Positions 49,593-58,826 of a DNA stretch of 64,000 nucleotides are shown piece after piece (position 1 is the stretch's first letter; each line of letters opens with the position of its first letter). The notes beneath the pieces are model-generated. The model did not search any database. It had not been told where the DNA came from and worked only from the letters and a program-made list of their open reading frames with translations. Position numbers and translations under genes: made by a program. Origin of the DNA: an uncultured Spirochaetales bacterium (GTDB lineage: Bacteria > Spirochaetota > Spirochaetia > Sphaerochaetales > Sphaerochaetaceae); contig CASFTW010000011.1 of assembly GCA_949297785.1 (NCBI GenBank), forward strand, positions 1 through 64,000, written 5' to 3'.

Positions 49593-51110
49593 GTGAGAAT
49601 TCTGTATTTTGATATTGACACCCTTAGACCTGACCATCTGGGATGCTACGGTTACGGCCGTAATACAAGCCCCAATATTGATGAAATCGCACGTCAGGGT
49701 GTGCGCTTCACTGATTACTACTGTTCAGATGCACCGTGTCTTCCGAGCCGTGCGGCTCTGATGACAGGCCGCTTCGGCATACATACAGGATGTATCGGGC
49801 ATGGCGGCTGGAATGCGGAAATGAGGCCTGAAGGGCATGAAAGGGGTATGGCGGACTTTAACGGACGCTATAACCTTCCTGCAGTCATGAGAAGGGCCGG
49901 AATGAAGACTGCATCGGTTTCCAGTTTTCCTGACAGGCATGCTGCATGGTGGTTCAACGGCGGTTTTGATGAGTCATACAATGTAGGTAAAAGAGGTCTT
50001 GAACCGGGGGACGATGTCTATCCCATCGCAGTTGACTGGCTGGAACGCAACAAAGACAGGGATTCATGGTTCCTCCATGTACATCTCTGGGATCCGCATA
50101 TTCCTTACAGAACACCCGAGTCATACGGCAAGCCGTTTGAAAACGATCCGCTTCCCGACAACTGGATGAGCGATGAAATCCTCAATGAACACAGAAGCAC
50201 AAAGCCCGGTGCGCACAGTGCCATGGAAGTTAACGGATATTCACCGGAAAAGGATGCTGCTCATCCGCGTCAGATCACACAGATAAACAATCTTGATGAT
50301 TTCAAGACGATGATTGATGAATACGACACGGGAATCCAGTATGCAGACCGCTGTGTGGGAATCATACTTGATAAGCTCAGGGAAATAGGAAAATTCGATG
50401 ACACCTGCATAATCATAAGCTCGGATCATGGAGAATGCCTCGGGGAGTGCGGAAGTTACTGTGAACACGGAGAAGCCGATTATGCCACAACTCATATTCC
50501 ACTGATCATCAAATGGAAAGGCTGTGCACAGAATGCTGTTTCTTCCGGTTTCCATTACAATGTGGATCTGCTTCCGACATTAATCGATCTTATCGGAAAC
50601 GTACCGCCGTTCAAATGCAACAGGGTGGTGGGTAAACCGAACCCCGTGACTTATGACGGAGAAAGTTTTGCACAGAACGTGATAAACGGCAGTGACGGAG
50701 GACGGGAGTTCCTTGTAGTGAGCCAGTGTGCCCATGTATGTCAGCGTTCCGTACGTTTCGGCAGATGGCTTTATATGAGGACATATCATGACGGCTATCA
50801 TCTGAGCGAGGAGGATGAGCTATTTGATATTGAGAATGATCCTCATGAAACGAAAAACCTGGCTGAGGAGTATCCTGAGGTATGCTGGCATGGTGCGTGG
50901 TATCTGGAACACTGGGTTGCACGCAATATGCTGTCCAACATTCATAATTACCGTACTGATCCTCTTTGGGAAGTGATAGGAGACGGAGGTCCGTTCCATT
51001 GCAGGGGCTATCTTGCCAATTACTGCACAAGGCTGGAGGAAACAGGGCGTGCTGATCTTGCTGCAAGATTGAAAAGCGAACATCCGCAAGAGTATTCAGT
51101 CAGTTATTGA
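49593..51110 (+). CDS. Cysteine-type sulfatase 2
   Basis: 505 residues from a GTG at 49593, five bases after AAGGAGG; the nearby ATG codons are out of frame. MRILYFDIDTLRPDHLGCYG carries the first metal Asp residues, the maturation motif is C49-L-P-S-R53 followed by AALMTGR, and ISSDHGECLGE supplies later ligands. No signal peptide. It resembles heparan-type or N-sulfoglucosamine sulfatases in general style, but specificity is not assignable. Last gene of the operon started at 45704. Confidence 0.9.
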   Translation: MRILYFDIDTLRPDHLGCYGYGRNTSPNIDEIARQGVRFTDYYCSDAPCLPSRAALMTGRFGIHTGCIGHGGWNAEMRPEGHERGMADFNGRYNLPAVMRRAGMKTASVSSFPDRHAAWWFNGGFDESYNVGKRGLEPGDDVYPIAVDWLERNKDRDSWFLHVHLWDPHIPYRTPESYGKPFENDPLPDNWMSDEILNEHRSTKPGAHSAMEVNGYSPEKDAAHPRQITQINNLDDFKTMIDEYDTGIQYADRCVGIILDKLREIGKFDDTCIIISSDHGECLGECGSYCEHGEADYATTHIPLIIKWKGCAQNAVSSGFHYNVDLLPTLIDLIGNVPPFKCNRVVGKPNPVTYDGESFAQNVINGSDGGREFLVVSQCAHVCQRSVRFGRWLYMRTYHDGYHLSEEDELFDIENDPHETKNLAEEYPEVCWHGAWYLEHWVARNMLSNIHNYRTDPLWEVIGDGGPFHCRGYLANYCTRLEETGRADLAARLKSEHPQEYSVSY

Positions 51111-51525
51111 TGTGGTATTAACTGATTGTGTCAGTATATGCTTGATAATGTTTTAAAAACTCGCAGAAAATGAATGGAGATGGGTAAGAATCTCATCTCC
51201 ATAATACATTTCCGCATTGAAGATTTATACGGGATTTTCACTTAAAAGCCAATTTGCACCGTTTATAGATATGTTTTTTTCTGACTCTATTCCCCAATTT
51301 ATCATCACATATTTTTTTCTCAACGATGATTATTAAAAACATAAGAGGACTGTACAGCGGTTTGATATGAGGCTTGTAGTCTAGCATTTTTTTTCATGCG
51401 GTTTTGGTGAGAATACATGATTTATTGTTTCCGCACGTGATTGCATGCAGAACCATTACGATTCTGTGATGAAAAAATATACAAAAAATACTTTATATGT
51501 TAATTTTTAGACATCAGGGGGTGAA
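51111..51525 (+). other. 415-bp AT-rich intergenic region
   Basis: No gene is visible. A 7-8-bp hairpin at 51175-51201 (TGGAGATG / CATCTCCA) follows the sulfatase operon but lacks a T-run, so it may be a weak terminator or processing site. The promoter of the ROK gene must lie in the second half; no strong hexamer pair stands out. Confidence 0.5.
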
Positions 51526-52746
51526 ATGAAAATTGAGCATGGTAGTAATCTACCCAGATCAAAAAAAACTAATCAGTCTGCGATAAGAAGAATGATATAT
51601 CTGTATGGTCCTATAACGAGGACAGAGATTGCTAGGAAACTGGATTTGACATTGCCTACCATAACAACAAATGTTAACAGCTTGCTTTCCAACGGCCTGA
51701 TCAGAGAGCTGGATGAAAAGATACCTAATGCTGATGGTGTAGCTGGTAGGAAATCGACATTGCTGCAAATAGTTCCTGAATCCAGATATTTCATAGGCGT
51801 TGAGATTTTTAGAAAATATCGTTCTGCTTCAATAGTAGATTACAAAGCGAATGCAGTGCGGAATCTGAGAGATGAGCAATTCATATCCAATTATGAGGAT
51901 CTGATATTGTCTGCATCCTGTCTTGTCAACAGCCTTTTGGAGTCACAATATGTTCCTAGATGTAAGATATACGGTATTGGTATTTCGATGCCGGGTATAG
52001 TTGATACGGAGAATGGTGTTCTATATAGCCACAGACAATACAATTTTTATGACAAAAATGTTGTCGATGATATCAGAAAACAGATAAATACTGATTTGCC
52101 GGTTTATCTGGAAAATGATGCAGCAGCCAGAGCGATCAGGTATAGCCTTCAGAATAAAAAAAACATTTCCGAGTGTGGAGTTTTTGCATATTTGTTCGTT
52201 CAGGATGGTATTTCATGTCCAATCATGATGAATAATCCGAATTTTATTTCATCCTGTATCGGACCGGGAGAGTTGTCTTACATGATTCTGGAGGCAGGTC
52301 GTCCGATGGGCAGAAATGGTTCTGATGGAATGCTCAGTAATCTGGCGGGTATGAGAGCAACAATTGAGCGATGTGTTGATTCCAATATTCCTGAAATACT
52401 TGAAATACTCGATTCTGGATGCAAAGTGACAGGAGAAGATATTTTAAGACTTCAGCGAAATGGAAATGAGAGGATACATCAGATAATCAGTGAATCTGTG
52501 AACTACATCGGCATTGCTCTGGCAAATATCGACAATATTGTCAGACCTGACAGCATTATTGTTGAAGGTTCATTCTTTGAAAACAGATGTAACAGAGAAA
52601 ATCTTGTTTCTTCATGCAAAGAATATCTGTTCAGAAAAGATGATGATATTAATATCAAATTCATAGATACAGATGAATTCACAGGTGCCGCAAGTGCTGC
52701 ATCCGTGGCAATTCAGGAGGATATGGGGGATTATATCGGGTTATGA
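51526..52746 (+). CDS. ROK-family regulator, degenerate kinase domain
   Basis: 406 residues. Residues about 17-65 are a winged HTH (RRMIYLYGPITRTEIARKLD, then LPTITTNVNSLLSNGLI). The rest is a ROK domain with YGIGISMPGIVDTENGVL and YLENDAAARA. The zinc motif C-x-G-C-x-x-G-C of most ROK proteins is missing (GRNGSDGMLSNLAG in its place) and the phosphate-binding loop is poor, so it is a sensor, not a kinase. It lies inside the sulfatase locus and is the best candidate for the regulator acting at TTAATTAAT. Its base composition is more AT-rich than the 6-25 kb genes. Overlaps the next start (ATGA). Confidence 0.85.
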   Translation: MKIEHGSNLPRSKKTNQSAIRRMIYLYGPITRTEIARKLDLTLPTITTNVNSLLSNGLIRELDEKIPNADGVAGRKSTLLQIVPESRYFIGVEIFRKYRSASIVDYKANAVRNLRDEQFISNYEDLILSASCLVNSLLESQYVPRCKIYGIGISMPGIVDTENGVLYSHRQYNFYDKNVVDDIRKQINTDLPVYLENDAAARAIRYSLQNKKNISECGVFAYLFVQDGISCPIMMNNPNFISSCIGPGELSYMILEAGRPMGRNGSDGMLSNLAGMRATIERCVDSNIPEILEILDSGCKVTGEDILRLQRNGNERIHQIISESVNYIGIALANIDNIVRPDSIIVEGSFFENRCNRENLVSSCKEYLFRKDDDINIKFIDTDEFTGAASAASVAIQEDMGDYIGL

Positions 52747-53249
52747 AAGGAAAAAAGTATCTTATAAGCCCTCTTCATTTCATGGTTTCGTTCTTTACAG
52801 CTTTTGCTCTGATTATTCTTGTGTTTATTTTCATCGCCATGCACAATTATGTGGCTTTCATCGCATGTCTTGTTCTGGCAATTCTTTTTATACACGAGGC
52901 ATTTGTATATGGACGGGTTGTTGAGATAAATAGTTATGGTGTGAAAATGAAGCATTTCAACTGTGTTGAAAAGGATTGGCGGTGGGATGAAATTACTCAG
53001 GTTGGTGTTGCTGGCACAAGAGTTTTCATGAAAGATTTTCTAGGTAAAACCGGTTCTCTCTTTATCTATCTTTCAAAAGAAGAACTTGATGAACAACAGA
53101 TATTCAACATGATGCTGGACTGGCCTCCTAAGGATAAAGTATTTATAAAATATGATATCGATCGTCTGAATATGATACAGACATATTATTCCGGCAGAAT
53201 CAAAGTCTACAATGCTGGAGATATAAAGATCTATGGAAAAGAAACCTAA
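52743..53249 (+). CDS. Small membrane protein with PH-like domain; unknown function
   Basis: 168 residues. Two membrane segments (about 12-35 and 37-58) are followed by a cytoplasmic part with EINSYGVKMKHFNCVEKDWRWDEITQVGV and LFIYLSKEEL, in the style of bacterial PH-like domains. It is locked between the ROK gene (4-bp overlap) and sulfatase 3 (17-bp overlap), so all three are co-translated. No role in glycan use is known for such proteins. Confidence 0.6.
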   Translation: MKGKKYLISPLHFMVSFFTAFALIILVFIFIAMHNYVAFIACLVLAILFIHEAFVYGRVVEINSYGVKMKHFNCVEKDWRWDEITQVGVAGTRVFMKDFLGKTGSLFIYLSKEELDEQQIFNMMLDWPPKDKVFIKYDIDRLNMIQTYYSGRIKVYNAGDIKIYGKET

Positions 53250-54864
53250 TATTATAATATTCAATCCAGACGAGATGAGATGGGATGCCTTATCTCATAT
53301 GGGTGTCAATCAGGCTGCTGTAACACCGAATTTTGACTCATTTATGTTGAATGATGCAGTGTCGTTCTCCAATGCATATTGTCAGAATCCAGTATGCGTT
53401 CCGTCCCGTTGTTCTTTTTTTACTGGACTGTATCCCCATGTGAAAGGGCATCGTACAATGCAGCATATGCTGCACGAGAATGATTCGAATCTGTTCTCTG
53501 AATTGAAAAGAGCAGGCTACTATGTCTGGATGAACGATCGCAATGATCTTGTAGCTGGACAGGTGCCAGGCTTGCTTGAAAGTCTTGCTGACGAGGTCTA
53601 TTCTGGCATGTCGGATCCAAGGGTACAGAGAAATGACCATGGAAAACCTGTTGTCAGTTCAATCAGGGGAGAAGAAGGCAGTAAATATTATTATTCACAT
53701 TATCGTGGAGAATTGGCTTGTGATGCTGACGGCTTATGTTATACGAAAGATGATGCATCTGTCGACAGAGCCGTGGAAGTTTTATCACAAAAGCGTGATA
53801 AACCTGTTCTTGCTTTTCTCGGATTGACCTATCCACATTGCCCGTATGGTGTTGAGAAACCTTTTTTTTCAGCCATAAACAGAAGGCTGCTTCCCAGACG
53901 GGCCTCTGCTGGATATAAGAAAGCTCAGATGTTGAATGAACTTAGGAAGAGAGTTCATCTTGATTCTTTCTCGGAACAGGATTGGGATGAACTGAGGGCT
54001 GTATATCTAGGCATGTGCATGAAAGTCGATGCCCAGTTCAAACGTCTTTGTGATGGCCTGAAAAAAGCAGACAAATATGACAGTTCATTGATAATAGTAT
54101 TGTCGGATCACGGTGATTTCTGCGGTGATTATTCACTTCCTGAGAAAAGCCAGAATACATTTGAGGATTGTCTTGTCCGTGTTCCGCTGCTTATCAAACC
54201 TCCAAAGGGATGCAATGTGGATCCGGGCATTTCGTCCAGCCTTGTGGAACTTGTGGATTTTTATGCAACTGTTATGGATTATGCTGGTGTTAAACCAGAT
54301 CACGATAATTTCGGCACATCGCTCAGACCTATTGTCTCTGATCGGAATAAAGAGGTAAGAGATTATGTTTTTTCTGAAGGGGGAAGAATGCCATATGAAT
54401 GGCAGGCCGATGAATATCATGGGGTTTCAGGTTCAACAGGGATTGTCCCAAAAAACAGTGAATATTGGCCAAAGCAGGACGCGCAAAGAAATGGAATGGC
54501 ACACATCAAGGGTACAATGATAAGGGATAAACATCACAAGTATATAATGAGAGCAAATGGTGAGGATGAATTCTATGACATGGATGCGGATCCACTTGAA
54601 GAGCGCAACGAGATAGATAATCCGGAATATGCAGACATTATCTTGAAACTGAAGCTCGAGATGCTCCGATGGTATCAGAGAAGTGCTGATACAGTTCCCA
54701 GAAAAGTTGACAACAGGCTCAGTTATTCGCAGTTCTGCAGAATAGTCAAGAATTTGGATGATGATGACAGAGCTATTGCTTTCAATGAATATCAACTTGG
54801 TATGGGAGCGCCAGGAATCAGCAAGATGGTGAAATCTGCTGAAACTGGAAAGCTGTCAGTGTAA
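53233..54864 (+). CDS. Cysteine-type sulfatase 3
   Basis: 543 residues. PNIIIFNPDEMRWDALSHMG carries the first metal ligands, the maturation motif is C55-V-P-S-R59 followed by CSFFTG, and VLSDHGDFCGDYSLPEKSQNTF the later ones. No signal peptide. It starts inside the preceding gene. Its divergence from sulfatases 1 and 2 and the separate operon suggest a different sulfate position. Confidence 0.9.
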   Translation: MEKKPNIIIFNPDEMRWDALSHMGVNQAAVTPNFDSFMLNDAVSFSNAYCQNPVCVPSRCSFFTGLYPHVKGHRTMQHMLHENDSNLFSELKRAGYYVWMNDRNDLVAGQVPGLLESLADEVYSGMSDPRVQRNDHGKPVVSSIRGEEGSKYYYSHYRGELACDADGLCYTKDDASVDRAVEVLSQKRDKPVLAFLGLTYPHCPYGVEKPFFSAINRRLLPRRASAGYKKAQMLNELRKRVHLDSFSEQDWDELRAVYLGMCMKVDAQFKRLCDGLKKADKYDSSLIIVLSDHGDFCGDYSLPEKSQNTFEDCLVRVPLLIKPPKGCNVDPGISSSLVELVDFYATVMDYAGVKPDHDNFGTSLRPIVSDRNKEVRDYVFSEGGRMPYEWQADEYHGVSGSTGIVPKNSEYWPKQDAQRNGMAHIKGTMIRDKHHKYIMRANGEDEFYDMDADPLEERNEIDNPEYADIILKLKLEMLRWYQRSADTVPRKVDNRLSYSQFCRIVKNLDDDDRAIAFNEYQLGMGAPGISKMVKSAETGKLSV

Positions 54865-54930
54865 AATCATGCTCGTATTATTCAGGCAAAATATTGTTTG
54901 TAAATCAGGTTTCATATGTTTGCCAGAATT

Positions 54931-54964
54931 AAAATCCCTCAAGACTGGTCCTGAGGGAAAATTG
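54931..54964. terminator. Terminator between convergent operons
   Basis: Arms CCCTCA / TGAGGG with a 10-nt loop. On the minus strand ATTTTAATT follows, fitting an end for the transporter operon. It may also serve the plus strand. Confidence 0.65.
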
Positions 54965-54994
54965 TTGTATAAGCCAAAAGCTTTACGTTAGGTG

Positions 54995-55945
54995 TCATAT
55001 TTCGTTGATCCTGCAACATGTAACGAAGTGTCCTGTAGATATTTCCTGTTGCTTCTGTGGCTGATGGCATGCTTCTGTTGCGAATTTACAACGTGCGGCA
55101 AATCTGCAACCAGGCTTTGGGTTGATTGGTGATGTGATTTCACCCTTGAGAACCTCTCTCTTCATCGGATGATGGATATCGATTGTAGGAATAGCAGAAA
55201 GCAATGCCTTTGTATATGGATGCATAGGATTTCTGAACAATTCTTTTGAAGAGCACTTTTCAACGACCTGACCAAGATACATAACACAAATGTCATCAGA
55301 TATGTGTTTAACTACTGAGAGATTGTGTGTTACAAACATGTAGGTGAGCCCTCGGTCTATCTGAAGTTTTTTCAGAAGGTTCAGAACTTGTGCCTGAATC
55401 GATACATCAAGGGCTGAGACCGGTTCATCACATACGACGAACTGAGGGCCAAGTGCCAGAGCTCTTGCTATACCCACTCGCTGTCTTCTTCCTCCGTCAA
55501 GCTCGTGAGGATATGCCAGTCGAAGTCTTTCATCTATGCCCACCAATCCCATAAGTTCCGTAGTCATTTCATCGATTTCTTGCTTTGTGTATTTTTTTGA
55601 TACTTTCAATGGCTCCTTGATCGTTGATTCGATTGTTTTTCTCGGATCAATGGACGAATACGGATCTTGGAAAATGATCTGCATCTTCTCCCGGGCAGCT
55701 TTCAGCTGTTTTGAATTAAGAACAGTAATATCCTCTCCATTAAGAAGAATCTTACCTGATGTTGGTTCCTGTAGGTGAATTATAGTTCTTCCAAGAGTTG
55801 ACTTGCCGCATCCGGATTCGCCAACTACGCCAAGAGTCTTTCCTTTTTCGATTGAAAAGGTTACGTCGTCAACGGCATGAAGCATTCCTCTGTGAGTCGG
55901 GAAATATTTCTTCAGGTTTTGTACTTCAATAAGTGTATTGCTCAT
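54995..55945 (-). CDS. Dpp/Opp-type ABC transporter ATPase (DppF-like)
   Basis: 316 residues. Walker A GESGCGKSTLG, Walker B FVVCDEPVSALDVS, and the C-terminal oligopeptide/dipeptide ATPase extension with a Cys cluster (CRFAARCKFATEAC). The signature reads LDGGRRQRVGIARALA, with Asp in place of the usual Ser of LSGGQ. It energises the importer with the ATPase at 55942. Starts inside the DppD stop (ATGA). Confidence 0.93.
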   Translation of the reverse strand: MSNTLIEVQNLKKYFPTHRGMLHAVDDVTFSIEKGKTLGVVGESGCGKSTLGRTIIHLQEPTSGKILLNGEDITVLNSKQLKAAREKMQIIFQDPYSSIDPRKTIESTIKEPLKVSKKYTKQEIDEMTTELMGLVGIDERLRLAYPHELDGGRRQRVGIARALALGPQFVVCDEPVSALDVSIQAQVLNLLKKLQIDRGLTYMFVTHNLSVVKHISDDICVMYLGQVVEKCSSKELFRNPMHPYTKALLSAIPTIDIHHPMKREVLKGEITSPINPKPGCRFAARCKFATEACHQPQKQQEISTGHFVTCCRINEI

Positions 55946-56934
55946 GCTTGTTTCTCCTTTATCACCTTGTCAAGGTTGCAACACATGCAGTCATGCCCAT
56001 CTGGTGTTTTAACAATTCCTATTCTTCCTTGTTTGCAGCTGTCTGTTGCATATTTACATCTTGGACCGAAAGGACAGCCTTGTGGCAGATTAGTAGGATC
56101 TGGTGGAAGTCCTTCGATCGGTGTAAGCCATTCTTGGTCATCGTTTAAAGCAGGTATGGCGCCGAATAGACCAATGGTGTAAGGATGTGACGGATGATCG
56201 AATATTTGTTCTTTCGTACCGTACTCAACGATCATACCAGCGTAAATGACAGCAACTGTATCACATACGTTAGCTACAACTCCCATGTCATGAGTGATCA
56301 GAAGCATGGCAGTGTTGAATTTCTTTTGAAGTTCACCAACTAGCTCAAGAACTTGAGCCTGGATTGTTACATCCAATGCTGTTGTGGGTTCATCAGCAAG
56401 AAGCAGATCAGGATTACAAGCCAGAGCAATAGCTATTACAACTCTCTGTTTCATTCCTCCGGAAAACTGGTGAGGGTATTCATGATATCTTTCTCCGGGT
56501 ATACCAACAATCTCAAGCATTTCTTTTGCTCTCTGATGAGGTGATACGCCATTTTTCTCATTGTGAAGAGCAACAACCTCTGCAATCTGATCTCCGACGG
56601 TTTGTACCGGATTTAGTGCTGTCATGGGATCCTGAAAGATCATTGAACATTTGTTTCCTCTAATCTTTCTCATGTGTGCTTCGTCAAGTTCGAGAAGGTT
56701 TTCTCCGTCAAGATAAATCTCTCCGCTTTTGATTTGCGCGCCCACATCTGGAAGGATTCTCAGAATTGATTTTGCAATGGTTGTTTTTCCCGCTCCTGTT
56801 TCCCCTACAAGCCCCAGTGTTTTTCCCTTATCAAGTTTCAGGGAAACACCGTTAACCGCATGTACGATCTCGTCATTCGAAAAATATTCTACAACCAAGT
56901 CTTTTATATCCAGATAACTTGTTTTTTCTGTCAT
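55942..56934 (-). CDS. Dpp/Opp-type ABC transporter ATPase (DppD-like)
   Basis: 330 residues. Walker [10 protein letters not shown], signature [16 protein letters not shown], Walker [15 protein letters not shown], and the Cys-rich C-terminal extension ([14 protein letters not shown]). Preceded by GGGAGG. Forms the heterodimeric motor with the DppF-like protein. Confidence 0.94.
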   Translation of the reverse strand: MTEKTSYLDIKDLVVEYFSNDEIVHAVNGVSLKLDKGKTLGLVGETGAGKTTIAKSILRILPDVGAQIKSGEIYLDGENLLELDEAHMRKIRGNKCSMIFQDPMTALNPVQTVGDQIAEVVALHNEKNGVSPHQRAKEMLEIVGIPGERYHEYPHQFSGGMKQRVVIAIALACNPDLLLADEPTTALDVTIQAQVLELVGELQKKFNTAMLLITHDMGVVANVCDTVAVIYAGMIVEYGTKEQIFDHPSHPYTIGLFGAIPALNDDQEWLTPIEGLPPDPTNLPQGCPFGPRCKYATDSCKQGRIGIVKTPDGHDCMCCNLDKVIKEKQA

Positions 56935-56946
56935 CTTATTCCTCCC

Positions 56947-57813
56947 TTATTTTTTGAGTTTCGGGTCAAGCGCATCTCTCAATCCATCACCGAGGAGGTT
57001 AAGTGCTAATACTGTTACAGCAATTGCAAGGCCCGGGAAAATGATCAGATGAGGAGCCTGTCTCATGAATTGCCTTGCGGCTGAAAGCATTGAACCCCAT
57101 TCCGGTGTTGGCGGTTGGACCCCTAAACCGATGAATGACAAAGATGCTGCCATTGTGATGGTTTGAGCTACACCCATTGTTGTTGAGACAATTAGCGGTG
57201 AAATACAGTTCGGCAGAAGATGAACAAATATTGTTCTGAATTTTGAACAGTTTATTGACTGACTTGCCTCAATATATTCGCTTCCTCTTTCTTTCATCAT
57301 CTGAGCTCTGAGCATTCTTGCGCTTCCTGAGATACCTGATATAGACAAAGCGAATACGGTATTTATGAAACCAGGTCCCAATACGGCTGAGATCACTATC
57401 ATTAGCAACATACCCGGAATAGCCTGTATGACATCAAGTATTCTCATGAGGATATTGTCTACCTGCCCCCCGAAAAATCCTGCAATGGAACCAATGGTTA
57501 TTCCTATTACACTTCCGAGGGCAACTGCAAGAACGCCGATAGAAATGGAGTAACGACTGGCGTAAAGCACGCGGGAGAAAATATCTCTTCCCATATCATC
57601 GCAACCGAACCAATGCTCTGCAGAAGGACCTGAGAATGTTACACTGAAATCCATTGCTGTATAATCGTATGGAATAATATATGGAGCCAGAATGGCGAGA
57701 ATCACTTCAACTATGAAGATTACAAGACCGACAACAGCCAGTTTGTTTTTCATCAGTTGCCTGAGTACTCTCCTGAATTCGCTGTTCTTTTTTAGTTTGT
57801 TTACTTTCTTCAT
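56947..57813 (-). CDS. Dpp/Opp-type ABC transporter permease (DppC-like)
   Basis: 288 residues, about six membrane segments. HWFGCDDMGRDIFSRVLYASRYSISIG is the DppC signature, spread over residues about 92-118, and LSFIGLGVQPPTPEWGSML comes later. Starts inside the DppB stop (ATGA). Confidence 0.94.
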   Translation of the reverse strand: MKKVNKLKKNSEFRRVLRQLMKNKLAVVGLVIFIVEVILAILAPYIIPYDYTAMDFSVTFSGPSAEHWFGCDDMGRDIFSRVLYASRYSISIGVLAVALGSVIGITIGSIAGFFGGQVDNILMRILDVIQAIPGMLLMIVISAVLGPGFINTVFALSISGISGSARMLRAQMMKERGSEYIEASQSINCSKFRTIFVHLLPNCISPLIVSTTMGVAQTITMAASLSFIGLGVQPPTPEWGSMLSAARQFMRQAPHLIIFPGLAIAVTVLALNLLGDGLRDALDPKLKK

Positions 57814-58766
57814 ACTGCTTTCCTTTTTTTTGAACCCGCTGTGTATCTTGCTTTGATCCTAGGATCAACAGCAGCATAGAGAAGGTCGATTATAAGCATT
57901 GTTAAGGAGAATGCAATTGCGAGAACGATTGTTCCTCCCTGAACGACAGGATAATCTCTGTTGTTCACAGCATTGATTATGTAGAGACCCATGCCAGGAA
58001 TACTGAAGATTGTTTCAATGATCATTGCGCCTCCAAGAAGACGTGCAAATGTATTGCCCAGCTGAGTGATGATCGGAATCAGTGCGTTCTTAAGAGCATG
58101 TTTGAAAATAACTGTTTTCTCTGGAACGCCTTTTGATCTTGCAGTCGTAATGTAGTCGGCTCTTATGACATCAAGCATTGATGATCTTGTCTGACGGGCG
58201 CAGTTTGCAAGAGCACCGGCGCAGTTTGCAACAGCCGGAAGTATATAATACTCCAGACCTCCGAACCCCATTGCCGGCAGCCATCCCAGATTTACAGAGA
58301 AAAGCAGTATGAGCATCAATGCAAGCCAGAAACTTGGAATGGCAACTCCCAGAAGAGCTAAAACCATTGAAAGACTGTCCTGCCACTTGTTCTGATGAGT
58401 TGCAGCCATTATTCCCAACGGTATTCCAAGACCGTAACCTATGAATAGGGTGACAAATGCGAGTATGAGAGTTCTGGGCATTCTTTCTGCAATTGATGAA
58501 CCGATGTTTATTCCTGTGATCCACGATGTACCCATGTCAAAATGGAAAAAAACATCGGATATGTACGTTCCTAATCTTTCAAGATATGGATCATTCAATC
58601 CCATATCAATTCTTTTAGCTTCCAATTCTGCTTCCGTTGCAGATGCTCCAAGTACTATTGCCGCCGGATCGCCTGGGCAGAAAAGCATCATTGTGAATAC
58701 AAGTATCGTAACTCCCAGAATGATTGGTATCATCCACAAGAGCCTTTTACATACGTATTTAAACAT
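57810..58766 (-). CDS. Dpp/Opp-type ABC transporter permease (DppB-like)
   Basis: 318 residues, six membrane segments. YVCKRLLWMIPIILGVTILVF at the N-terminus and the ARSKGVPEKTVIFKHALKNALIPI loop are characteristic. AAGGAG precedes the ATG. First permease after the SBP, with a strong hairpin between. Confidence 0.94.
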   Translation of the reverse strand: MFKYVCKRLLWMIPIILGVTILVFTMMLFCPGDPAAIVLGASATEAELEAKRIDMGLNDPYLERLGTYISDVFFHFDMGTSWITGINIGSSIAERMPRTLILAFVTLFIGYGLGIPLGIMAATHQNKWQDSLSMVLALLGVAIPSFWLALMLILLFSVNLGWLPAMGFGGLEYYILPAVANCAGALANCARQTRSSMLDVIRADYITTARSKGVPEKTVIFKHALKNALIPIITQLGNTFARLLGGAMIIETIFSIPGMGLYIINAVNNRDYPVVQGGTIVLAIAFSLTMLIIDLLYAAVDPRIKARYTAGSKKRKAV

Positions 58767-58791
58767 AGAAACTCCTTTTGCAGGTGGGAAC

Positions 58792-58813
58792 GGTTCCCGG
58801 ATAACCGGGAACC
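58792..58813 (-). other. Intercistronic hairpin between SBP and permease genes
   Basis: Perfect 9-bp arms GGTTCCCGG / CCGGGAACC with a 4-nt loop, 13 bases past the SBP stop, no T-run on the minus strand. It matches the pattern at 10748, 33615 and 40975. Confidence 0.8.
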
Positions 58814-58826
58814 ATTTTAGTTTTTG

